A stretch of DNA of 64,000 bases from positions 2,641,198-2,705,197 of the forward strand of contig CAMZMU010000013.1 of assembly GCA_947311845.1 (NCBI GenBank), written 5' to 3'. The stretch is from Poa pratensis (Eukaryota > Streptophyta > Magnoliopsida > Poales > Poaceae). Below the pieces are notes generated by a model. That model had not been told where the DNA came from and made no database searches. It saw only the letters and a list, made by a program, of their open reading frames with translations. The translations under genes were made by a program, and so were the position numbers. Positions 33,643-45,401 of the stretch are shown here, piece after piece; position 1 is the stretch's first letter; every line of letters starts with the position of its first letter.

Positions 33643-34391
33643 TGTCATGGGGATGACCCCTAGGTGGCCAAAGACACGCAGAAGATCCTACAAGAGGCAG
33701 TGGGGCAGCAGAGATCGACGTCCGGCTGCTGCCCTGTAGCCGGTTGCTCCCGCAGCCAGCCCGCATCAAACTACCCGGCGGTGGGCCGGCTCCGCCTGGC
33801 TGGCCATCCTCGACATTGAAGCATGGGCTAAAGGTGAACCCTCGCCCACGACTCCAACCACTGCGATGGGATGCTATGGTCAAGGCCAACTACGCTCGAT
33901 GGGATGGGAGCAGACGGTCATGCCTGGACTCTCTGGCTGCTCTCGTCGTGCACAGCGGTGCGCAGGCCGCACGTCGTGCCACTGTGGCTGAAGGAAATAC
34001 ACTGTAGCCGACCTCAGTGGGTCCCAGCCGGCTGACATCCCTCAGCCGGTCCTACCTATAAGCCAGGCTGCTAGCCCTATATAAGGCAGGCTGGGCGCCC
34101 AAGTAGAGAGGAGAATCTTCTTCCCAAAGAGAAACCCTAGCAAGAGAGAACCAGAGAGATAGATGGAGAACTTCGCAAACAGATCGAGGAGCGACTCTGT
34201 ACTCTGTCCACCGATATACCAGAGACCATGCAGGAGTAGGGGTGTTACCTTGATGAGGGCCCGAACCTGGGTACATCGCGTCTTAGCGCTTGTGCTCAAT
34301 CCCGCCTGCGAGTGCCGTCGTATGCACATGTTGTCCCCACACCTCTACTTATGCCATCCCCTATGGCACTGCCGTGCAACTTACCACAACA
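33643..34391 (+). repeat. 5' LTR of element D (749 bp)
   Basis: Starts TGTCATGGGGATGACCCC, ends TTACCACAACA, with TATATAAG at 34078-34085. It is followed directly by the PBS at about 34393-34410. Confidence 0.92.
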
Positions 34392-34440
34392 GTTGGCGCC
34401 CACGGTGGGGCAATCAGCTGCGACCGGAGTTACATTCGGC

Positions 34441-34499
34441 ATGGGATCCCGCACCCGATGTCGTTGGATAAACACGGCAGATGTCATCGTCGGATGACT
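34441..34499 (+). pseudogene. Element D gag, first codons
   Basis: ATG at 34441 gives MGSRTRCRWINTADVIVG, then a stop just before element F. Gag resumes beyond F at 38514 (RLAERVASGLVSTFGS). Confidence 0.6.
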
Positions 34500-35030
34500 T
34501 GTGAGATCGTAGAACTTAAACGACCTGGGACCTTTCGGGAGCGAGATTGCACACAAGAGAAAGATTTATACAGCTTCAGGCCCAGGGAAACATCATCCGG
34601 TAAAAGCCCTACATGCTGTTTGAGGCTAGATCTTATTCCATATGCTCTGGAGTCGCCGTATCTGGGCAGCTCCTCTTGTTCTATCTACATTGTGGCTATT
34701 GAATCTATATGTGTCTCTCTGGACGTCTTAGAACTTATCGAGATGGTTTCTCTATCTTCTAAATTACTTGTCCCTCAAGGGGAGCCCCAGCCTGATTTAT
34801 ATAGGCGGCCAGGTCAGGGTTTACATGAGTTCTAGTCGAATATGTATTGGAGCCTCCGGATAGCCCTTGAGTTCGTCACGGGCCTTGAATTCGTCAGCTT
34901 ATCCCTTCATGAGTCGTCCGTCAGGTTATCCCTTCATGAGTCGTCCGTCAGCTTATCTCTTCATGAGTTCGTACGTCAGCTCATCTCTTCATGAGTGCGT
35001 AGGCATACACGATTGAGTATTCCCCCGACA
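34500..35030 (-). repeat. 3' LTR of element F (531 bp)
   Basis: Minus-strand start TGTCGGGGGAATACTCAATC at 35030, end near GATCTCACA at 34500. TATATAA (minus) at 34796-34802. It contains four 27-bp units with 'ttcatgagtc' at 34911, 34938, 34965 and 34992. Confidence 0.88.
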
Positions 35031-36914
35031 TTAGCCCCCGAGCTTTCGGGTGATTCGAAGAGTCAGGCGGAAGATCTTGATTTGATGATAATATTGCCTT
35101 CCTTGGATATGAAGTCTATGCTAGGTTGGTGTTGTAGAGGACATCGACTCACGGATGAAGAGCTTGCTGATTTCATGAATGTAAAATTTGATGAGTAGCG
35201 TAATCGATGCTGGCGAGTCATTGAGGTTGATGTTGACGATGTTGTGTCATGGACGTCGAGGTTGGCGACTCATGAAGTGACTGGCGAGTCATGAGCATAT
35301 AGGCTTGTTGAGCTGTTGATGTAGGTGCACTGAAGTGCCGACGTGGAGGATATTGAGTTGTCGGTGTAGAGTCCGCCATACCACGGACATGAAGACCGAG
35401 CTGAAATCATAAAAATGTCAACTTATGGACATCAATACATATGAGCCATAGGCGTATAAGCTGCCGAGTCATAGATATCGAGGCAGACAAGCCGTAGGCA
35501 TATATAAGCTGCCCAGCCATTAGAGCATAATAGTCTGTTAAGTCCTCATAATGAACCATCTTAACCCATGATGAATCATTGCGGCTCAAGAGTATGTAGC
35601 CACTGATTGACTTCAAAGCTTTCCAAGTCACTGGTTTGACTCGGCAAATGGATATTTTTTCTTGTAGCTGTTGTCTAGATATTGCTGAGTGGATCCTCTA
35701 ATAGAATATCCCATCATGTCATCCTGGTATCATTGCAATCTTGTGAAGAATCATGTTTGTAAGCGATCATGGTCGTGGAAGCCATGATGTGAATTAGTAG
35801 AAACCGCCAGATGCTGGTGGATGTGTAGCCCCCGAGTCTTGAGTTGACTCAAGGAGTCGGCTTGAGACTCGTTGCACTTCGCTAGCTTTGAATCATGTAG
35901 CCCCCGAGGGCCAAGTTGTATGCTTGATCATGCGGCTCGGGACTTAAAAACTCTTTCAATTAGGCAAAAACTTGATTGTCCTAGCCCCCGGGCATTAAGT
36001 AGGCATGCTTCTGTATCCTGCTTGATGGCATATCTCCCTCCTTTTGCAATTTGATTCTGCAACAGCTTAAGCCGAAATCGTTGCTTTCAAGAAAACAATG
36101 GTATTTGGAGTAGAGCAAAGCCGTTTGTAAACTCCAAGCTGTGAAATATTCATTGAGCCGCTAGGGAGAAAATATAATACTGGTTGAAGCTGTATCAAGA
36201 ACTCATCTTTAAGAATTCCACTTGTTGCGGTTGTAGTTATATCAATAATGGTGGCTTCAACAACTGATGTCGGGAAGATGATCATCCCAACCATTAAAAC
36301 TCCAGTTGTGTCTGTTAAAACTCATGTGGCCAAGTTATAGGTTCCTGTAATTCAAAAGGCAAAGCCCCCGAGGAAACAATAAAAACTTGATGATAATACT
36401 TTAGCCATGGCAGCTTGTAATAATTCTGATAAACTTAGTACTCTGTATGATAGCATATGATACTTGATAAATTATTTGTTCGTGTTTCTGGTTAAACACT
36501 TGGTACTCTGTATGATAGCATATGGTACTTGATAAATATGGCCCATAGATAGGCCCTACTGATTTATCTCTACCATCCGTTAAGTAGGCCCTTGCGTGAC
36601 TCAATATTTCTTGGGAAAAAATATGTGTGTTCAGGGTCAACAACGTCCATGATAGGCTTCAGAATCGATTGACACCACATACAAAATACTTTGGCCACAT
36701 AATGCGAGTCGCATCTGACTTAAGGGTGAGTCTAATCAGGAAAATTGTCAACAAAGGGCGGTTTCACAGTACAAAAGACCGAGCTGAATCAGCTACTAAG
36801 CCCCCATGAAACCAAGATTAATGAAAATAAAGGCTCAACAATCTCAAAATGATATGTGGTGAAACAACAAACCTCCGGATACCAGAGGTGCCGGCTTTAT
36901 TTCATTAACCCTGG

Positions 36915-37100
36915 TAATGATAATAATATACCGAGTCTCTGGTTTGACTCAAAGATTGATATACCGAGTCACTAGTTTGACTCAGATAATGATATAACGA
37001 GTCACTTGTTTGACTCAAATATTGATATAACGAGTCACTGATTTGACTCAAAGATTGATATAACGAGTCACTGATTTGACTCAAAGATTGATATAATGAT
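36915..37100. repeat. 33-bp tandem array, five copies, palindromic unit
   Basis: 'gagtc' units begin 36933, 36966, 36999, 37032 and 37065. Each reads GAGTCACTGATTTGACTC or close, with 6-bp inverted arms. Confidence 0.92.
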
Positions 37101-37275
37101 GAGTCACTGGGTGACTCGTAAAATGATATAATGGTGAGTCACTGGGTGACTCATAAAATGATATAATGATGATTCGCTGGGTGACTCATAAAATGATATA
37201 ATGATGAGTCGCTGGGTGACTCATAACATGATATAATGATGAGTCGCTGGGTGACTCATAAAATGATATAATGAA
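37095..37275. repeat. 35-bp tandem array, five copies, palindromic unit
   Basis: Units at 37101, 37136, 37171, 37206 and 37241. Each contains GAGTCACTGGGTGACTC, with 7-bp inverted arms, followed by 'ataaaatgatataatgat'. Confidence 0.93.
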
Positions 37276-37374
37276 TCCCAAGGTGACAATGTTGATTATG
37301 TGATGGTGACCTTGATACTTTAAGATATCTGTTTGCGGGTGTAAATAAAACCTGACCTTTCAATAAATCCGACG

Positions 37375-37575
37375 CAAGCTATAAAGAGCTCGACTTTGAG
37401 AAATCCAGTGCGAGCTATAGATAGCTCGACTTTGATAAATCCGGTGCGAGCTATTTCGAGAACTCGACTTTGATAAATTCAGTGCGAGTTATAGAGAGCT
37501 CGACTTTGATAAATTCAGTGCGAGCTATAGAGAACTCGACTTTTTTATAAATCCAATGTGGGTTGTAAGGAACCC
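37375..37575. repeat. 36-38-bp tandem array, five copies, palindromic unit
   Basis: 'gtgcgagctatagagagctc' recurs at about 37411, 37447, 37485 and 37521, with degenerate edge copies. CGAGCTA...TAGCTCG forms 7-bp inverted arms. Confidence 0.9.
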
Positions 37576-38066
37576 AACTTTGAGAAGTAAGCCCCCGATA
37601 TTGACTCAGAGGTGAAACTTAATCTTATTTGATTAACACAAAAATAATATGAATATCTAAATATGAGGTGACTTAGCTTATTCTTGTCCTTTCAATGTTG
37701 ATAATGGTGTAAGCCGTGGACCATCGTCTGCGAACTCGAAGTCACGATGAGCTGGAAGTCGTCCACGAGCTTGAAGTGGCTATGAAGAGTCATCCGCGAT
37801 TAGACGAGTTGAAGTCAAAGCCTCACGAGTCACCGAGGCGAGATGAGTTGAAATCGGTGTCCGTAATGGCTGAGTGCAGATGAACCCGACCGTTGAGTCG
37901 CACGCGCGAGCTCGCAAGCAATGTAGAAGCCACGCCTCGGGAATTTGTTTGACGATGACGCCGAGGTTTCCGCTAATCATGCCGGATCACGAAATATGCC
38001 GATAATTCTTGATTCTGTAGACATGATCTGCTGTACACGCGGGGACGGTGTTGTTGTCGAGCCCCC

Positions 38067-38513
38067 GGGAAACATCATCCGGTAAAAGCCCTACATGCTG
38101 TTTGAGGCTAGATCTTATTCCGTATGCTCTGGAGTCGCCGTATCTGGGGCAACTCCTCTTGTTCTATCTACATTGTGGCTATTGAATCTATCTGCAACAC
38201 TTTGGACGTCTTAGAACTTATCGAGCTAGTTTCTCTATCTTCTAAATTACTTGTCCCTCAAGGGGAGCCCCTGCTTGGTTTATATAGGCGGCCAAGTCAG
38301 GGTTTACATGAGTCATAGTCGAATATGTATTGGAGTCTCCGGATGGCCCTTGAGTTCGTCACGGGCCTTGAATTCGTCAGCTTATCTCTTCATGAGTCAT
38401 CCGTCAGGTTATCCCTTCATGAGTCATCCGTCAGCTTATCTCTTCATGAGTTCGTACGTCAGCTCATCTCTTCATGAGTTCATAGACATACTCGATTGAG
38501 TATTCCCCCGACA
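38067..38513 (-). repeat. 5' LTR of element F, truncated
   Basis: Matches 34585-35030 of the left LTR with few differences. The inner 85 bp and the adjacent PBS are missing. Confidence 0.88.
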
Positions 38514-39170
38514 CCCGCCTCGCCGAGCGAGTCGCCTCCGGCCTCGTCTCGACGTTCGGCTCCATTGACTGCGTTTCTGACAACGCCGCCTTCTTCGCGG
38601 GTTCCGCCTTCCCTGAGGATGGCTCCATCATCTACTTTGGTGAGCATCGCGTCTATATTGCCATCGTCCCCGAGTACCCCGCCGAAGTGCACGTCTGCTC
38701 AGACCATCTCCCCGAGGAGATGGCCGGCTGCGAAAGCAGCACCGAGCGCCGCGTCTACATGGAAGTCATGGTAACCGGCTCCACAGCCGAGAGCGACCTG
38801 CAGGCCCCAGCACCCGGCTCGGTCGACGCCTTGCTTCAGGGCTTATCCACGCCCATCACTCCCGGCGCCGACCCGGCGCAGGCTACCGCAGCCTTGGAGG
38901 AGGCACATCTACGCCTCCTGAGCGGGCCACCAGCGTCGCTGCCACACAGCGCCGGCTGGAAGCCCAAGTGCGTGAGTACAACATCGCTCACGGCTTCACC
39001 CCAGTACCTGCCCAGCCCAGCCGGATGGACGAAGTCAGACACCGAGGGGCCAACCTCGGAAATGAGATGGGCTACAACGCCGAACCGGCTGCGCCACCCG
39101 GCTTTCGCCGACCCATCTACAACACCCCCGTGCTGCGGCTAGCAGGCCATCATTTCTCTCTCACGATGGA
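38514..39170 (+). pseudogene. Element D gag, N-terminal region
   Basis: The plus strand continues RLAERVASGLVSTFGSIDC, DNAAFFAGSAFPEDGSIIYF, HRVYIAIVPEYPAEVHVCSD and LPEEMAGCESSTERRVYMEV, about 150 codons open until frames shift near 39000. It resembles the N-terminal gag region of Tat-lineage grass elements, based on its position after the leader and general composition. No Retrotrans_gag core or zinc knuckle is reached before the sequence turns into repeats. Confidence 0.55.
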
Positions 39171-40127
39171 TTAGTAACGTGCTCGACGCCAAAGGCCCAC
39201 TCTTCGAATCCGGCTGCAGGCCGCAACCCGGCTGACACGCTAGCAAGAGCAAAAGCCGGAGGCTCACACGCGAAAAACACCTTAAAGAAAGAACGATTCT
39301 CGGCTCGACGCAAGAACAATGCCTTCGCTCGCCTAAGTCCAACCCCTAAAAATCCGACCACTGTGCGCTCCACCAGCCGGCCCCCTCTTCGGATCTGGCT
39401 GTGGACCGCAACCCGGCTGACACGCATCGGCAAGAGCAAGGGTTAAATGGTCGGGTGCACAGGAAAAGATCAAAGTGGTAGGACAAGGGCGAGCCGGGAC
39501 CTAATCTAATAAAAAACGCCAGAGTAAATGTGACCAACCATTTGGTTTTCTCACACTAACAATCTAACCGTGGTCTGTGTGCCAATTTTTACCGGTTGCG
39601 CAAAGTCTCAAAAACAGGTGGAAGAGATTTGACCCGGCTGCCTATGCCAGCTGGCCCGAATCTCGGGGGCTACCACCTCGCAAACTCCCAAGGACGGGTG
39701 GAAGAAATTCGACCCGGCTGCCTATGCCAGCTGGCCCGAATCTCGGGGGCTACCACCTCGCAAACTCCCAAGGATGGGTGGAATAGATTCGACCTGGCTC
39801 CCTGCGCCAGCCGGACCGAATCTCGGGGGACTAGTCCCGGTGGGAAAGCTTGTTCGCTCCCACCAGATCACATTCTAGAAAAGAAACAAAATCAACAAAA
39901 CCAGAAGTATGAGGCTCCACGCAATCCACATTACGGCAAGTCACGAGATTCAAGGTTCATACAAGTACGCCCGGTATCCCGGGGACAAAACAATAAGTTA
40001 AAAGTTTCAACAGTTACACCCGGTATCCCGGGGACTCGATCATTCCGCCGGCTTCTGGTGGGAGCAGCTGGCCACATCAACACCTTTGCCCTTGTCGACG
40101 CCCTTTGTTGGCTCTTCGACCGCCTCG
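39171..40127. repeat. Element D interior with 80-bp tandem repeats
   Basis: 'gacccggctgcctatgccag' occurs at 39631 and 39711 and as a variant at 39791, an 80-bp period (array 39615-39840). Nearby 'ccgcaacccggctgacacgc' occurs twice (about 39223 and 39408). No coding sequence is supported. Confidence 0.8.
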
Positions 40128-43100
40128 TCATCCTCTAGCTGCCGGCTGGTCGGGAATGAAGTCGTCGAAGTCGACGAAGTCCGCGATGGTGCAGGCGGTG
40201 CTACGGACACCCTTGGACTGTCGAAGTTCTTCATAGCTGTCGCCGGTCCGGAAGCCCTCCGCGAACACCTCCACCTCAGCTGCCGGATACCAGGAGTGCA
40301 TCAGGGATAAGGTCCACTGGGCTCCCCCACGGGCGGCCGACTCCTGTAGCTGGACGATGGCGTCCGGTCCTTCTTCCAGGCAGCGAGCAAGCTCAGAGAT
40401 GGCACGGGGAGCCTGGTCCTTCGGCCAGAGGTAGTCGAACACCTGACCAGCTGCTTTGATCAGGGCTTGGGTGTCTTCCCTGAGCTGCGCCACCTGGTCC
40501 TCCACCGACGTCTTGTAGCCGGATAGGGCAACCAGAGTGTGGGGCACCCCCAAGTCATCGAGGGTGCTCTTCTTCGCCTCCTCCTCCAGAGCCGGATAAT
40601 AAGCTGTAGCTGAACCAAAGTCATTAAGCCGAGCAATCGGATGAAAGTAACCCCAGGATAACAAGACAAGGCTCACCTTTGACGGCTTGGTCTATCCGGC
40701 TCAGCTCCCCCTTCAAGGCTTTCTCGACCTCCGTCAGCCAGGTGACCTCAGACTTGAGGTTGCCGATCTCCTGGCGGTCCAGCTCCCGCTGGTCGCTGGA
40801 CGCCTTCTCCAGCTGGTCGAAGGCATCTTTCCGCGCGGTGAGGACGCCGTTGTACTCCTTTGCCGCCAACTCCAGCTTCTGCTTGGCCTTGGTCATCTCC
40901 TTGACCTCAGCTTGGCGCTTCTTGTCCTGCTCCTTGAGGCGCTCGACCTTGGCCGCTAGCTGGCTGACTGGAAGCTCTCAAGCCGCGCACGCAGCTCCGA
41001 GTCAGTCTCTGCGGGCAAAAAAGAAAACGTCAGCAGCCAAACATCCGGTAGACGGAAACAAGACACAGGCGGACAGGCACTCACTCTTGGCGGCCTCAAG
41101 CTCCTGCTCTAGCAGCTGGACCTTGTTGCTGGACTCCTTCTGGGAGTACTGCGAGAAAAAGAAGCGCTAACATCAATACCTACGCCGGAACAGCCGGAAA
41201 TCAGCAAGCTGAACCTCCAGCCCCTTCTCGATCTCCAGGGCAAACGGTAGAGGCGGTGGCGGTTTGTGCATCTTCCCCACGAGGCTGCCATCGGCCGTCT
41301 CGCTCGCCACGATCGGCTGCGAAGAATCCAGGGCAGCAGGTGGAGATGGCACCTTGGGCGGCTCCCTGGCAGCCGGCTGCTCGGCCGCCACGGGCCGCTC
41401 GGCTATAGCTTTCTTCTCCGCCGGTTTCTCCCCGGCCGGCTCCATGACAGCCGTCTCCACCACGGCCACCACAGGATCGACGACGGAGGCGTCTACATCA
41501 ACGCGGCATGCATCCCCCGCACCACCATCTCCGGCCGCCGGTGCCGTCTGGCCTTCCTGGGCAGTCGTTACCATGGGGTCGGCGCCCGGCTGAGCGCTTT
41601 GGCCGGCTGGCCCAGCATCACCAACCTCCCCCTGGCCGCCTATCTCCGAGGGCGGGACCGACGCCGCGGTCTTGGCGCCAGCCAGCAACATCGGCAGACT
41701 ACACACGGAAACAAGTCACGACTAGAAGAAAACAGAAGAGCATTACCCAATCAAAGCAAGACTTACGCGTTAACCGTCGGGGGGACAGTCGGCATCCTCT
41801 TCGGCCTCTTCTTCAAGAGCGGCTCCTCGACCTCGTCGGCCTCCTCCACCCGGCTGACTGCCGTAGCCGGTTTCGGCCGTTTGGTGCGTGGGGCCGACGT
41901 CGGCTCCGCGGTCTCTGCACTCTCATCAGAGTCGACAATATGAATAACCATGGCAGGCTTGTCGTCAGCGGGCGAAGCAGGCGCATTCAGCTATATCACC
42001 AACCGAGACATGATGCGAGAAGACAAAATACCACTGAATGAGAGGAAGTTTACCTTGGGTGGCAAGTTCGCGCGGTCATAGGGCGCCCACTTGAATCCCC
42101 ATTCCTCTCCGATGTGCTCCTTGGTGACGAGCTAGAGCCAGCCATCCAGGCTCGACACCTTCAAGCCTTTCGGCGTCAGCCGGGTGGGGTCATATCGCTC
42201 GGACATGTGGCAGATCTAGTGCGATCTGTCCTGCAGCGGCATCACCCGACGGTATAGCCAACACAGCGTCGAGTCCTTCGCCGTCAGGACCTCGCACTTA
42301 TTGCCGTGGTTCCTCACGTCCCAGTTCGCACTCGACGGGGGGGGGGGGGGTGAGCGTGAATGCGGGCAGGCCGATTCAATCCACCCGAGTCAAGTTGTGG
42401 ACATACAAATATGACCGCTACCACTCCTTGATGGAGTCCTCCATCTTGAACGCCGGCAGCTTCGTGTTCTACCGTCGGTAGACGATTGCACAGCCGCAGT
42501 CGACCATGTCGCCATCATGGCCCTGCTTGTATCGGCCGCGGAGGAAGTACATCCGACAGAAGAGGTCGAGGTTGGGCCAGATGGCCAAGTATCCCTCGCA
42601 GAAGGCCGCGTAGTAGCTTAGCTGCACGATGGTGTTCTCCCCGAGATGATGGGGTTGGAGGCCGTAGAAGTCCAGAAGTTCCCGAAAGAACGGGCTTACC
42701 TTGAGCGCGAGCCCGTGGTCCAGGTGGTCGGCGAACACCACGAACTCACCCTCGCGGGGGTCAGGAACGACCTCGCTCTCCTCCGGCACCCACATCACCA
42801 CCTCCTTCTCCATCGCCAAAAAGCCGTCACGCTGAAGCTTCGTGACATCCTCGGGCACCAGCGCCGAGCCCGGCCAATCGCCGTCTCCTCCAGCCATCTC
42901 CAGATCCAGTTCGCTAGGGGTGGGGCTGCGCGTCGCCGTTGAGTGTCGGTGGCCCGTGGTCGTCCTCCTCCGCGTTCGCCTCCGGGGTCGCGGATGTAGA
43001 GAAGAAATGAAGGGGAGAAGGGAAGGACCCTTCGCAAGGAGGCCTCGGCCCCAATTTATACCCAAGGCCATCGCCTGGCCTCCCACAGGCAACCATCGCC

Positions 43101-43128
43101 ATGTTGCACGGAACTGCCGATCGTGCAC
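40128..43128 (-). CDS. Spliced antisense ORF of element D (putative gypsy-type transposon family)
   Basis: Reads opposite to gag. First exon (43128-42469): PEESEVVPDPREGEFVVFAD, GLALKVSPFFRELLDFYGLQ, PHHLGENTIVQLSYYAAFCE and GYLAIWPNLDLFCRMYFLRG match the 'putative gypsy type transposon' domain (Transposase_28). Then an acidic/KRPKP segment (41951-41763) with donor GTAAGTC at about 41762 and acceptor GTGTAG at about 41700, a Pro/Ala-rich segment (to 41173), a coiled-coil segment (40896-40624; LEKASSDQRELDRQEIGNLK), donor AAAG/GTGAGC near 40676, and a last exon VFDYLWPKDQAPRAISELAR...SWYPAAEVE ending at 40128. Tat-lineage elements such as Grande carry antisense ORFs; their function is unknown. 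Exon joins in the middle (42468-41952) are not resolved and contain stops. Confidence 0.65.
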
Positions 43129-43400
43129 GGCGGTTTCGGCACAAAAGATCTCGCAACCGCTCAGCGGCTACAGAAGATCCCCGCATGGGCACCGAGGCGT
43201 CGCTGCGTCGCCCAGGTGGTGGAGGCGCAGACTGATGGGACGCGCCAGCATCATCGCCCATGTCAGCAGCAGCCGGCCCAAGTGGAGCATTCGAGGTGTC
43301 ACGCTCCCAGTCGGCCCAACTCTGAGGAACTGAAGAATGAAAACGCAGAAGCTTTCCACGCCGTAGCCGGCCGCAAAGCTCCGACGTGTTCAGGGGCTAG

Positions 43401-43969
43401 TGTCGTGGGAATGACCCCTGGGTGGCGAAAGACACTCAGAAGATCCTACAAGAGGCAGTGGGGCAGCAGTGATCGACGTCCGGCTGCTGCCCTGTAGCCG
43501 GTTGCTCCCACAGCCGGCCCGCATCAAACTACCCGGCGGCGGGCCGACTCCTCCTGGCTAGCCGTCCTCGACATTGAAGCATGGGCTAAAGGTGAACCCT
43601 CGCCCACGACTCCAACCACTCCGATGGGAGGCTATGGTCAAGGCCAACTACGCTCGATGGGACGGGAGCAGACGGGAGCGCCCAGACTCTCCGGCTGCTC
43701 TCGTTGTGCACAGCGGTGCGCAGGCCGCACGTCGTGCCACTGTGGCTGAAGGAAATACACTGTGGCTGACCTCAGTGGGTCCTAGCCGACTGACGTCCCT
43801 CAGCCGGTCCTACCTGTAAGCCAGCCTGCTAGCCCTATATAGGGCAGGCTGGGCGCCCAAGTAGAGAGGAGAGTCTTCTTCCCAAAGAGAAACCCTAGCG
43901 AGAGAGAACCAGAGAGATAGATGGAGAACTTCGCAAACAGCTCGAGGAGCGACTCTGTAACGTGTCCAC
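43401..43969 (+). repeat. 3' LTR of element D, first piece
   Basis: Starts TGTCGTGGGAATGACCCC and is cut by element C. The rest is at 49944-50124, ending TACCACGATA next to GCGTG. Together they give 750 bp against 749 for the left LTR. Confidence 0.92.
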
Positions 43970-45401
43970 TGATAACCCCCAAGAGCAAGGGATCACTATA
44001 GCACCTCTCAATGTGGAAGTAAGGTATCGATCCGCAGGAGCAAGAAGGAAAAGTTATCTATTCCCTACAACTAAAGTGTCACAAGTTTTAGTTGATTATG
44101 CACTAAACAAGTTTAGAGAACAAGATGGTTGGTTTGATGGATGTAAAAGTGTCCCAATCCTCTTCTTTGCAAGAGGACAAGACAAAGGTAGTAGCAAGTG
44201 AAAGCTCTCAAAGAGAGAAAGCCCAATCCTCTATGTAGCAAGAGGACAAGCTCAAGTGTGTGTTTCTTATAGGAACAATGGACATGGTTCATGGGTTCAC
44301 TTAATCCTCTCTCTCTCATCTACGGTGATCATCATGTTATAGATAAAGTACACACAATTGTCATGTTTTAATGGTAGCTTTTTATGACGGCTATATGTCC
44401 TAAAACACATAGTTGAAAGAAATACTCATTTGTGTTGCTAGGTCACCCCTCGTAAGGCTAGCGTGGTTTCTCTCACTCCCACATCATACTCTTTCTTTTT
44501 ACCCCCAGATAAAGGATGTTGGGCGGTACTGTGTCACTCAATACCTATGCCGTGTCACATCGGCCATCCCGTACCCACATACATCATACTTCAAAGTATG
44601 ACAAATCACAAAAGCTCCAACACAACGGTAAATGCATAACAAATCATCTCACACCACAATATTCACCACAAAGGTATTACATAGATGACCGTAATCATGT
44701 TGCAGCTCATACGGTACTAATTAGTGAAGCTCAAGAGAGAGGAGAGATACAAAAGTTACCACCACAAACCCTAGTCCAGGGGGTGGACTACTCCCCCTTC
44801 ATCATGGTGATGATGGTGGAGAAGTTCTTGCTGTAGATGTTGATGATGAACACGCCGGAGGGGGGTGGAGCCCTCCGGAGGTGATTCCGGCGGCGTTTCC
44901 CCCCTCCGATCTTCTCCGGCGGCAGCCTTCTGACTCTCTGTTTCGTGTTCTGTGTTTCTCCGCCGCCTCCTTTCGCGAAACGTCGGGGACCTTTTTTATA
45001 GGCGTTTTTAGGTCAAGACGGAGTCGGTGGAGAAAGATCGAGGCAACGGAGCCACGAGGGCCAAACGGGGGTCCCACGCGGCACTGTACTGGCCGCGTGG
45101 GCCACCCCCGTTTGGGCCTCGGGCCTCCGCTTGCTGCTTCCTTCGCCCACAGGTCTTCTTCCTTCCAAATATTGACGCCCGTAAATTTCCAGGTGATTTC
45201 GTTGACGTTTGGGTCCCTGAAACATTAAAATAAGAAAACGGGGTTTTCTGCCTGTGCAGGGTTAATTCCATAAAAATAGGAAATAAATGAATATTCCCAA
45301 AAATCATTATAAAACATTGATATAACCCTTATATGATGCAAATATGATTGGAATATAAGCAATTAAAGTGCAAAGTTCATGTATGCATTTTACATGCATC
45401 A
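43970..45401 (-). repeat. 3' LTR of element C (1432 bp)
   Basis: TGATAACCCCCAAGAGC to ACATGCATCA. The minus-strand TATA box CTATAAAA is at 44995-45002. The GC-rich transcribed part lies at 44850-45130. Confidence 0.93.

Larger units (their letters stand above)
34500..38513 (-). mobile_element. Non-autonomous LTR element F in the gag of element D
   Basis: Left LTR 34500-35030. Right LTR (partial) 38067-38513, lacking the first 85 bp and therefore the PBS side. The minus strand starts TGTCGGGGGAATACTCAATC, preceded by the PPT-like CTCGGGGGCTAA (35031-35042), so it reads on the minus strand. No target duplication: flanks are TGACT and CCCGC. The interior (35031-38066) has no gag or pol, only dispersed 'agcccccga' motifs and three tandem arrays. 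Confidence 0.85.

Noticed and set aside
44795..45230. Overlapping ORFs on both strands in the element C LTRs
   Set aside because: They coincide with the GC-rich part of the LTR downstream of its TATA box and appear in both LTR copies; not coding.
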